DNA from: Lentibacter algarum
GTDB lineage: Bacteria > Pseudomonadota > Alphaproteobacteria > Rhodobacterales > Rhodobacteraceae
Assembly: GCF_018860975.1 (NCBI RefSeq)
Contig: NZ_JAHKQI010000002.1
Coordinates: 186,001 to 250,000, forward strand
Direction: 5' to 3'
DNA: 64,000 nt
Shown in pieces: positions 8,808 to 16,013 of the stretch; position 1 is the stretch's first letter, and each line of letters starts with the position of its first letter. The notes below the pieces were generated by a model. The model made no database searches, was not told the DNA's origin, and saw only the letters and a program-made list of their open reading frames with translations. The position numbers and the translations under genes are program-made.

Positions 8808-10019
8808 ATGGCAGCACTCACACCTATTTCGCGCAAACCGTTCTGGCTGGTTGCTCTGGTTGTTGGCCTGTTCGGGGCTTTCATCGGGCTGTTCGTTGGC
8901 ACGGCAAATGGCAGCGGGCCTATCGGAGCGATCTGCGGCGCGGCCCTGCTTGTTGGCTTGGCCTTTCTCTACATTAACGTTCTGAAAGATGAGCGGGCGG
9001 GTCGCGGCATAACCTTCGCGGGGCTTGGCATTGCTGGCTTTGCTGGTGCTGGCATCCCCGGTGCGGTGCTCGGCGCGATCTTCGGCGCTGTTGGCGGTTG
9101 GATGATCTACTGGATATATGAGGGGCGGTATCGCTCCTATCTCCCGCCCTATCTCACAGCTGGTCAGGTGCTTTGGCACTATGCATTTCGCGTTATCTGC
9201 GGAGCGATCTTTATCTTCCTGATCACGCCAATTCTGGTGGTTATGCCCCTGTCGTTCAATGCCGAGAACTTCTTTACCTTCACGCCGGAAATGCTTCGGT
9301 TTGATCCCGAGGGCTACTCGCTCAAGCACTACCGTGACTTCTTTAGCAACAACGAGTGGCAGCGCAGCTTCAAGAACTCGCTGATCATCGCGCCGATCGC
9401 GACGGTCATTTCGGTGAGCCTTGGCACGATGGCCGCGATTGGCCTGTCGCAGTCGCATGTTCCGGCGCGCCGCGCGATCATGGCAATTTTGATTTCGCCT
9501 ATGATCGTTCCGTTGATCATCTCGGCAACGGGTATGTTTTTCTTCTACAGCCAGTTTGGTAACTGGATGGAAAGCACGCTTGGCCTCGACAAAAACCTCG
9601 TGGGTTACATCAAGGTTATCCTTGCTCATGCGGTGCTTGGCATTCCGTTTGTGATTATCACCGTTACGGCGACGCTGGTTGGCTTTGACCGCTCACTCAC
9701 ACGTGCGGCGGCGAACATGGGGGCCGACCCGATCACCACGTTCTTCCGCGTGCAGATGCCGCTGATTTTGCCCGGTGTTATCTCGGGTGGTTTGTTTGCC
9801 TTCATTACCAGCTTTGACGAGGTCGTTGTTGTGCTGTTCGTTGGCTCGGCCAGTCAAAAAACGCTGCCTTGGCAAATGTTCACCGGCCTGCGTGAACAGA
9901 TAAGCCCGACAATTCTGGCGGTTGCGACAATCCTTGTTTTCATCTCGATCTGCCTGCTGACAACGCTTGAAATGCTACGCCGCCGCTCGGAGCGTTTGCG
10001 CGGTATGTCTCCAAGCTGA
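8808..10019 (+). CDS. polyamine-type ABC transporter permease, PotC-like, with extra N-terminal membrane region
   Basis: A 403-residue permease. The last roughly 270 residues are PotC-like, with the coupling motif AAANMGADPITTFFRVQMP. About 125 residues come first, holding three or four extra hydrophobic segments rich in Gly and Ala (for example GIPGAVLGAIFGAVGGW), which standard PotC (about 260-280 residues) lacks. Start ATG 8808, 5 bases after the PotB-like stop. Its stop overlaps the next start as TGATG. The extra helices and the loop in the partner permease may belong together, but that is inference. Confidence 0.92.
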   Translation: MAALTPISRKPFWLVALVVGLFGAFIGLFVGTANGSGPIGAICGAALLVGLAFLYINVLKDERAGRGITFAGLGIAGFAGAGIPGAVLGAIFGAVGGWMIYWIYEGRYRSYLPPYLTAGQVLWHYAFRVICGAIFIFLITPILVVMPLSFNAENFFTFTPEMLRFDPEGYSLKHYRDFFSNNEWQRSFKNSLIIAPIATVISVSLGTMAAIGLSQSHVPARRAIMAILISPMIVPLIISATGMFFFYSQFGNWMESTLGLDKNLVGYIKVILAHAVLGIPFVIITVTATLVGFDRSLTRAAANMGADPITTFFRVQMPLILPGVISGGLFAFITSFDEVVVVLFVGSASQKTLPWQMFTGLREQISPTILAVATILVFISICLLTTLEMLRRRSERLRGMSPS

Positions 10020-10789
10020 TGGATGTCTCGGGCAAAACAGTTGTTGTAACTGGTGCTGCGCGCGGTATTGGCCTTGCGCTGGTCAATGAACTTCGGGCGC
10101 GTGGGGCGGCGCACGTTGCGGCGACTGACATTCTTGAAAGCGTGCATGACACCCCGGCCGACTCGAGGCATGTTTGCGATGTGACTGACGCCGCACAAGT
10201 TGAAGCGCTGGCTGTGGAAGTCGAGGATAAGCACGGGCCGATCTCGTTGTTTTGCTCAAACGCCGGCGTGCTTAACGGGCTGGACCTGAGCTTTGAGAAC
10301 GCAGGCGGGGCAAGCGCTGAAGACTGGGCGCTGTCCTGGAACGTGAATGTCATGGCGCATGTCAACGCGGCAAACGCGATGGTGCCTCGCTACAAGGCGC
10401 AGGGCGGCGGTTACTTTTTGAACACGGCTTCTGCTGCGGGCTTGCTCACACTGATCGGCAGCGCGCCTTACTCAGTGACCAAACACGCGGCGCTCGGATT
10501 TGCAGAGAACCTTGCAATCACCCATCGCGATGATGGCATTCGGGTTTCTGCACTTTGCCCGCAAGCTGTTAACACAGCCATGATAGGCGACGACCCCAAC
10601 AACCCCGCTGCTATGGATGGAATCATTTCGGCGGAAGACGTAGCCAAGGCTGCGATCGACGGCGTGGAAGCGGAGCGCTTTCTGATTTTGCCACACCCGA
10701 ATGTCGACGAGTATTTCCGCGCTAAGGCCGCGAATTACGAACGCTGGATCGGCGGCATGGCGAAGATGCAGCGTCAGTTCAAGGTTTGA
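10019..10789 (+). CDS. short-chain dehydrogenase/reductase (SDR)
   Basis: A 256-residue classical SDR with the cofactor motif TGAARGIG (residues 11-18), NAG at about 85-87, a catalytic Ser region (LNTASAAGLL) and the YxxxK pair (YSVTKHAALG). It is an NAD(P)-dependent oxidoreductase of unknown substrate. Its ATG overlaps the stop of the second permease gene (TGATG), so it is likely co-translated and may act on the imported compound. No closer family assignment is possible from sequence alone. Confidence 0.88.
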   Translation: MDVSGKTVVVTGAARGIGLALVNELRARGAAHVAATDILESVHDTPADSRHVCDVTDAAQVEALAVEVEDKHGPISLFCSNAGVLNGLDLSFENAGGASAEDWALSWNVNVMAHVNAANAMVPRYKAQGGGYFLNTASAAGLLTLIGSAPYSVTKHAALGFAENLAITHRDDGIRVSALCPQAVNTAMIGDDPNNPAAMDGIISAEDVAKAAIDGVEAERFLILPHPNVDEYFRAKAANYERWIGGMAKMQRQFKV

Positions 10790-10964
10790 GCGGTGACACG
10801 GTAACGTGCGGCGGCAGTTGAATAGCACTGGCGGTGTCGTATGGACCTTGCCCCGACGACTGAGCCGACAGCAAAACCACCACGAGGCAAACCAAAAGCG
10901 CAGCAGCAGGCACCGAGAGGCTGGCGGATTGTGCATCAGGTGTTTGTGCTGCGGCAGCTTGCAC
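10779..10964 (-). CDS. possible small single-helix membrane protein
   Basis: A 61-residue frame beginning with GTG, preceded at the right distance by GGAGA (GGAGAAACCC-GTG). It has one strongly hydrophobic segment (VPAAALLVCLVVVLL, residues about 18-32) flanked by polar and proline-rich ends. It overlaps the last 11 bases of the dehydrogenase gene tail to tail. I do not recognise a family. The ribosome site and the membrane segment argue that it is real; the small size and absence of a known homologue argue for caution. Confidence 0.42.
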   Translation of the reverse strand: MQAAAAQTPDAQSASLSVPAAALLVCLVVVLLSAQSSGQGPYDTASAIQLPPHVTVSPLKP

Positions 10965-11149
10965 GGGTTTCTCCAGAATCTTCTATATCAACAGATGAAG
11001 ACTGCAGGAAAATTCTGACGAAACTGTGCCAGTCACGTGGTTATCTCTGGAAAATTTGCTTCAAGGGCGAGACAATAACCGCCCTTGATCGTGATTGTAG
11101 CTGAAAGCGTTCCAGTTCTTGTTGAAGTGTTACAAGAACTGGAGATGCC
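10965..11149. other. intergenic region with two hairpins downstream of ilvE
   Basis: Two inverted repeats lie here: TCAAGGGCG/CGCCCTTGA (11061-11069 with 11080-11088, 10-base loop) and TCCAGTTCTTGT/ACAAGAACTGGA (11111-11122 with 11132-11143, 9-base loop). The second begins only 7 bases after the ilvE stop. One or both probably end the ilvE transcript, although neither has a good T run. Nothing else is recognisable. Confidence 0.5.
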
Positions 11150-12016
11150 TTAGCTGCGCACCAGCGCCTCATAGGCTTCTGATATTTCTCGGGTCAGCGT
11201 GCCGACTTCAAAGGTATGCTCGCCGATCTGGCCAACGGGCGTCACTTCGGCCGCGGAGCCTGTGAGCCAGCACTGCTCGAAGCTGTCGAGCTCTTCAGGC
11301 ATGATGTGACGCACATGCACCTTGATGCCGCGCTCCTCAAGCATACCGATCACTGTCTGGCGGGTGAGGCCGTTGAGAATAGAGTCCGGATCGGGCGTGT
11401 GGACTTCACCGTTTTTGACGAAGAAGATATTGGCGCCTGTCGCTTCGGCAACGTAGCCGCGGTAATCAAGGAAGAGCGCATCAGAGCAGCCCTTTGCTTC
11501 GGCGGCGTGCTTTGACATCGTGCAGATCATGTAGAGGCCCGCGGCTTTGGCTGATGTCGGAATCGTCTCGGGCGAGGGGCGCTTCCATTTGGCAATGTCG
11601 AGCTTGGCGCCATCATACTTTGCGTCGCCATAATAACTGCCCCACTCCCAAGCCGCGACGGCCATGCGCACAGGGTTCCTGGAGGAAGCTACGCCCATGT
11701 CTTCGCCTGCGCCGCGCCACGCAACAACGCGCACATAGGCGTTGTCGAGGCCGTTGGCATCTAGCACTTCACGCTTGGCAGCTTCGATCTCGTCGACCGA
11801 ATACGGGATTGGCATATCAAGCAGCTCGCCCGATTTGTGCAGACGTTCGGAGTGTTTGCGGGACAGGAAAATCTTGCCGTCGTAGCAGCGCTCGCCCTCA
11901 AACACAGAGCTGGCATAATGCAACGCGTGGCTGAGAATGTGGACATTGGCGTCGCGCCAATCAACCAGCTTTCCATCAAGCCAGATTTTGCCGTCACGAT
12001 CATCGTAGCCTGACAT
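11150..12016 (-). CDS. ilvE: branched-chain amino acid aminotransferase
   Basis: A 288-residue class IV PLP aminotransferase that transfers the amino group between glutamate and the keto acids of Leu, Ile and Val. The probable PLP lysine is Lys157 in SAKAAGLY; YRGYVAEATGANIFFV and LTRQTVIGML are further family motifs. The ATG at 12016 has GAGGAG 7 bases upstream. It is divergent from petP with about 150 bases between them, a gene order I associate with Rhodobacterales. Some class IV relatives act on D-amino acids or aminodeoxychorismate, but the motifs here fit IlvE. Confidence 0.92.
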   Translation of the reverse strand: MSGYDDRDGKIWLDGKLVDWRDANVHILSHALHYASSVFEGERCYDGKIFLSRKHSERLHKSGELLDMPIPYSVDEIEAAKREVLDANGLDNAYVRVVAWRGAGEDMGVASSRNPVRMAVAAWEWGSYYGDAKYDGAKLDIAKWKRPSPETIPTSAKAAGLYMICTMSKHAAEAKGCSDALFLDYRGYVAEATGANIFFVKNGEVHTPDPDSILNGLTRQTVIGMLEERGIKVHVRHIMPEELDSFEQCWLTGSAAEVTPVGQIGEHTFEVGTLTREISEAYEALVRS

Positions 12017-12169
12017 TGTGATCTCCTCTACGCATCAGGTTTACATAAGTTGCGCAAATAGGCCGGAAGTGAGCATAATATTGCGCAGAAACTCAGAATG
12101 GCTAACAGTTGAGGCTTGGAGTGTCAATAAAGCTGACTTAAAATAACAGCAAGTTTGCAGGGGGCAGGT

Positions 12170-12685
12170 ATGAGTGAAAGTATTGGTAGTGAAGGCTTGT
12201 TGTTTCTGACAGATGAGCAATTGCAACAAGGCAGCGAGGCAATGTTTTTTGCCTATCGCGGATTTACAGCTGACCCTGACAGAATTTTGGAAGAGCTGAA
12301 CCTTGATCGCGATCATAACTATGGGCGCGCCCACCACAGAGCAGTGCACTTTATAGGCCGTGCGCCGGGCACCACGGTTAACAACCTGCTAGAAATACTG
12401 GGCGTAACAAAGCAATCACTTAACCGTGTATTGCGCACATTGGTTCAAGATGGCCTTGTTGAAAGCCAGATAGGCAAGTCCGACAGGCGCGAGCGGCATT
12501 TGCACCTAACGCAGGAAGGAATGAACCTTGCACAAGCGCTTTCGGAAGTGCAGCGCGCGCGTATGCGCGACGCCTATAGAGCGGCCGGGCCAGAAGCTGT
12601 GCGCGGGTTCAAACAGGTTCTGGAAGCGATGATGGATGTTGAAATGCGCCGTAAGTATAACGGGCTGCGGGATAAGAACGAATGA
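12170..12685 (+). CDS. petP: MarR family transcriptional regulator, PetP-like
   Basis: A 171-residue winged-helix regulator. The recognition region is visible in TTVNNLLEILGVTKQSLNRVL and the wing in SQIGKSDRRERHLHLTQEG. ATG 12170 follows GGGGGCAGGT; an in-frame TTG at 12155 is less likely. Its stop overlaps the response-regulator start (ATGA). In Rhodobacter capsulatus a MarR-type gene petP is paired in this way with petR near the cytochrome bc1 genes; the symbol is given by that analogy. Here no petABC genes follow. Confidence 0.75.
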   Translation: MSESIGSEGLLFLTDEQLQQGSEAMFFAYRGFTADPDRILEELNLDRDHNYGRAHHRAVHFIGRAPGTTVNNLLEILGVTKQSLNRVLRTLVQDGLVESQIGKSDRRERHLHLTQEGMNLAQALSEVQRARMRDAYRAAGPEAVRGFKQVLEAMMDVEMRRKYNGLRDKNE

Positions 12686-13383
12686 ATGAGCTAGACCCAC
12701 ACCTGCTGGTTGTCGATGACGACGAGCGCATCCGGATGCTTTTGCAGAAGTTCCTCATGCGCAACGGATTCCTGGTGTCTGGAGCTCGTGACGCTGCACA
12801 TGCAAGGCGGCTGCTGGAGGGGCTCGATTTTGACTTGATCGTTATGGACGTGATGATGCCCGGCGAAACAGGGATAGATCTGACACGTGCTATTCGGGAA
12901 ACTTCCGAGACACCTATCTTGTTGCTGACGGCCAAGGGCGAGACCGAAGACAGGATTGCCGGACTTGAAGCCGGTGCCGATGACTACCTCGCCAAACCGT
13001 TCGAGCCAAAGGAACTTTTGCTGCGGATCAATGCGATTTTGCGGCGAATGCCGGAAGTAACGCCCGAAGACGTGCGCCCCAAAGTTCTGTCGCTTGGGGG
13101 CTTTAACTACGACATAGAGCGCGGGGAGCTTTGGCAGGGCGAAGACCCGGTGCGGCTTACCGCGACCGAGACCCAGTTGATGCGCATTTTTGCAACCAAA
13201 CCGGGCGAGGCGATTTCACGGGCGAACCTTGTGGAAGAGCTTGGACGGGACCGTGGACAGGCACAAGAGCGCGCGATTGATGTGCAGATCACAAGATTGC
13301 GGCGCAAGATTGAAGTAGACCCCAAGCAGCCGCGTTACTTACAAACCGTGCGCGGTGCCGGCTATATGATTGCCCCGGACTGA
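12682..13383 (+). CDS. petR: OmpR-type response regulator, PetR-like
   Basis: A 233-residue response regulator. The receiver domain has the acidic pair DDDERIR near residue 12, phospho-acceptor Asp in LIVMDVMMPGE (about residue 56) and Lys in YLAKPFEPKE. The C-terminal winged helix has the OmpR pattern (AIDVQITRLRRKIE, YLQTVRGAGYMI). It starts inside the petP stop, so the two are translationally linked. PetR of R. capsulatus is needed for cytochrome bc1-dependent growth. No histidine kinase is encoded beside it. After the stop comes a hairpin repeat. Confidence 0.8.
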   Translation: MNELDPHLLVVDDDERIRMLLQKFLMRNGFLVSGARDAAHARRLLEGLDFDLIVMDVMMPGETGIDLTRAIRETSETPILLLTAKGETEDRIAGLEAGADDYLAKPFEPKELLLRINAILRRMPEVTPEDVRPKVLSLGGFNYDIERGELWQGEDPVRLTATETQLMRIFATKPGEAISRANLVEELGRDRGQAQERAIDVQITRLRRKIEVDPKQPRYLQTVRGAGYMIAPD

Positions 13384-13410
13384 AAGGAGCGGTTTCGCGC
13401 TGACGCGCGA

Positions 13411-13469
13411 CTCAAATGAGGGGGCCAGCCCCCTCAAACTCCCCCGGGATACTTACGGCCAAGAAAAAG
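13411..13469 (+). repeat. dispersed hairpin element, copy 1
   Basis: An 8-bp perfect stem TGAGGGGG/CCCCCTCA with loop CCAG (13417-13436), then a C-rich stretch and the tail GGGATACTTACGGCC followed by AAGAAAAAG. Copies at 63431 and, in shorter form, 33771 share the tail. It lies between convergent petR and matB and may act as a terminator for either. Confidence 0.7.
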
Positions 13470-13472
13470 CAG

Positions 13473-14969
13473 TTAGGTGAAGAGGTTTGCGTAGGTCTCG
13501 CGCAGGGCTTTCTTTTGAACTTTACCCATCGTGTTGCGGGGAAGTTCGGGCAAGAGAAGCAGCTTTTTGGGCTGTTTGAATTTGGCCAGTTTGGTTGCGA
13601 GAACGGCATTAACGTTGTTTTCTGTTAGTCTTTCGTTTTCCGGCACGATGACGGCAACGATGCCTTCGCCGAAGTCAGCGTGCGGCACGCCGATGACAGC
13701 GCTTTCTTTGACACCTTCGATATCGTCAATCAGGGCTTCAATCTCTTTTGGGTAGACGTTGAAACCGCCGGTGATGATCAGATCTTTGCCGCGCCCGACG
13801 ATGCTGACATAGCCTTGTTTGTCGACAATGCCGAGATCACCGGTGATGAACCAACCGTCAGGGCGAAGTTCTTCGGCTGTCTTTTCGGGCATTTGCCAAT
13901 AGCCTTTGAAAACATTTGCTCCGCGAACCTCGAGTGTTCCGATCTCACCCTGGGGTAGGGGGCCTTCAGCTCCGACAACACGAAGTTCGACACCCGGAAG
14001 CGGCAGGCCAACTGTGCCTGCACGCCGCGCGCCATTGTAGGGGTTCGAGGTGTTCATGTTGGTTTCTGTCATGCCGTAACGCTCAAGGATGCGATGTCCG
14101 GTGCGGGTTTGCCATTGTTCATGCGTGTCTGTGAGCAAGGGCGCAGACCCCGAGATAAACAGCCGCATGTTTGCGGTTAACTCGGGTGTAAGGCGGGGGT
14201 CAGCAAGAAGGCGGGTGTAGAACGTTGGCACACCCATAAGAGAGGTTGACGTTGGCAGAGCCTCGATGATCTGATCGGGTGAGAAGCCCGACTGAAAATG
14301 AACGGTTGCACCAGACAGGAGCGCGACATTTGTTGCCACAAACAGCCCGTGCGTGTGAAAGATCGGCAAGGCATGAATGAGCACATCGCTGTCGGAAAAA
14401 TGCCAGTATTCTGTGAGGGTTTGCGAGTTCGAGAACAGGTTGTCGTGGCTGAGCATCGCGCCTTTTGAGCGGCCTGTGGTGCCGGAGGTATAGAGGATCG
14501 CGGCGAGATCATCAGCGGTGCGTGCTATCGGCTCAAGCAGGGCATCGGTCAGCGCGTCAGTGAGCGTGCCGCTGCCGTCGGAACCAAGGGTGAACAGACG
14601 GGCTTTGTTGCAGAGCGGTGCAATCTCGTTTTCGCGTGCAGGGTCGCAGACGACGATGGATGGTGATGCGTCGGATAGGAAATAGGCAAGTTCGGAAGCG
14701 GTGTAAGCGGGGTTGAGCGGCAAGAACACTCCGCCAGCTGCGACAACACCAAGGTATAGCTCGATGGCTTCGAGGGATTTATCGACTTGAGCTGCAAGCC
14801 TGTCGCCGGGTTTGAAGCCTGCGCTTGTGATCGCTGCGGCGAAACGCTGTGCATTGTGAAAGAGTTGCCCGAAACTGCGCGGCTCATGCCCGACACGCAG
14901 CGCAAACGGTTTTTCGGGGTTGCGGCCCGCGTAAGCAGAGAGACTGTCGAACAGGTGATTTTCAGGCAT
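13473..14969 (-). CDS. matB: malonyl-CoA synthetase
   Basis: A 498-residue ANL ligase expected to form malonyl-CoA from malonate, ATP and CoA. LYTSGTTGRSKGAML is the ATP motif. The block ERYGMTETNMNTSNPY followed by GARRAGTVG is characteristic of MatB, and GWFITGDLG and PRNTMGKVQKK (catalytic Lys) complete the family motifs. I chose ATG 14969 (AAAGGAG 9 bases upstream); the frame stays open for about 185 codons further upstream but that part overlaps the divergent gene. No malonyl-CoA decarboxylase or malonate transporter is next to it, so it may instead feed malonyl-CoA to biosynthesis. Confidence 0.88.
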   Translation of the reverse strand: MPENHLFDSLSAYAGRNPEKPFALRVGHEPRSFGQLFHNAQRFAAAITSAGFKPGDRLAAQVDKSLEAIELYLGVVAAGGVFLPLNPAYTASELAYFLSDASPSIVVCDPARENEIAPLCNKARLFTLGSDGSGTLTDALTDALLEPIARTADDLAAILYTSGTTGRSKGAMLSHDNLFSNSQTLTEYWHFSDSDVLIHALPIFHTHGLFVATNVALLSGATVHFQSGFSPDQIIEALPTSTSLMGVPTFYTRLLADPRLTPELTANMRLFISGSAPLLTDTHEQWQTRTGHRILERYGMTETNMNTSNPYNGARRAGTVGLPLPGVELRVVGAEGPLPQGEIGTLEVRGANVFKGYWQMPEKTAEELRPDGWFITGDLGIVDKQGYVSIVGRGKDLIITGGFNVYPKEIEALIDDIEGVKESAVIGVPHADFGEGIVAVIVPENERLTENNVNAVLATKLAKFKQPKKLLLLPELPRNTMGKVQKKALRETYANLFT

Positions 14970-15078
14970 GCTGAACTCCTTTGGCATGAAAGAGTTTTTC
15001 ATATGAGCGACCAAAGGTGCAATAGGTGAATTGACCTTTGGCTTCGCCCGCGCGACTGTCCTTTCAAAAGGAGACACT

Positions 15079-16002
15079 ATGCAGCCCTTACGAGGCATCC
15101 TTCTCAAGCTGTGCTCGGTGACAATGTTCATCATCATGGCCTCGCTGATCAAAGCGGCGTCAAGCCATGTGCCGGCGGGTGAGGCGGTGTTCTTTCGATC
15201 GGTGTTTGCGTTGCCAGTGATCCTTGGTTGGCTCGCAGTGCGGGGTGATTTGCGCACCGGGCTCAAGGTTGCCTCGCCAATGGGGCACTTCTGGCGCGGA
15301 TTTGTTGGCACGGCGGCTATGGCAATGGGCTTTGCGGGGCTTGGTCTTTTGCCTCTGCCGGAGGTGACCGCGATCGGGTATGCGGCGCCGCTGCTCACGG
15401 TGATCCTCGCGGCGATGTTTCTTGGCGAGCAAGTGCGGCTGTTTCGGCTTGCGGCGGTCGCTTTGGGGATGCTTGGTGTGTTGATCGTGCTTGGCCCGCG
15501 GCTGAGCGCGTTCACCAATGACACAGTCGAGAAGACAGCCGCACTTGGTGCTCTGCTTGTTCTGATGAGTGCGCTGTGTGCGGCGATCGCACAGATTTAC
15601 ATTCGCAAGCTTGTCGCTGCAGAACAGACTGCGGCAATCGTGTTTTACTTTTCGGTAACCTCGACGGTTCTGGCGCTTCTCACCTTGCCGTTTGGATGGG
15701 TCGTTCCGACGGGCCAAGAAGCACTACTGCTGATCCTCGCGGGTTTGCTCGGCGGCATGGGGCAGATCTTTTTGACCTCGGCCTACCGTTTTGCACCTGC
15801 CTCGGTTGTTGCGCCTTTCGATTATGCTTCAATCATCTTCGCGATCATGATCGGTTTTGTGTTCTTTGACGAAGTGCCGGATTTACGCACTTTGGCTGGC
15901 GCAGGGCTTGTTATTTTGGCAGGCATCATAATTATCTTCCGCGAGCATCAGCTCGGGTTGGAACGCGGGCGCGCTCGCAAAGGTATGACACCACAAGGAT
16001 AG
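15079..16002 (+). CDS. DMT family (EamA) transporter
   Basis: A 307-residue inner-membrane protein with two EamA repeats and about ten hydrophobic helices. The first repeat includes AGEAVFFRSVFALPVILGW and the second ends in GLVILAGIIIIF. ATG 15079 has AAAAGGAG at the correct distance; an upstream ATG in frame (15031) has no such site. These proteins export metabolites or amino acids, and the substrate cannot be told. It is 11 bases before the decarboxylase gene and probably in the same transcript. Confidence 0.88.
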   Translation: MQPLRGILLKLCSVTMFIIMASLIKAASSHVPAGEAVFFRSVFALPVILGWLAVRGDLRTGLKVASPMGHFWRGFVGTAAMAMGFAGLGLLPLPEVTAIGYAAPLLTVILAAMFLGEQVRLFRLAAVALGMLGVLIVLGPRLSAFTNDTVEKTAALGALLVLMSALCAAIAQIYIRKLVAAEQTAAIVFYFSVTSTVLALLTLPFGWVVPTGQEALLLILAGLLGGMGQIFLTSAYRFAPASVVAPFDYASIIFAIMIGFVFFDEVPDLRTLAGAGLVILAGIIIIFREHQLGLERGRARKGMTPQG

Positions 16003-16013
16003 GAGGCGGCGAA

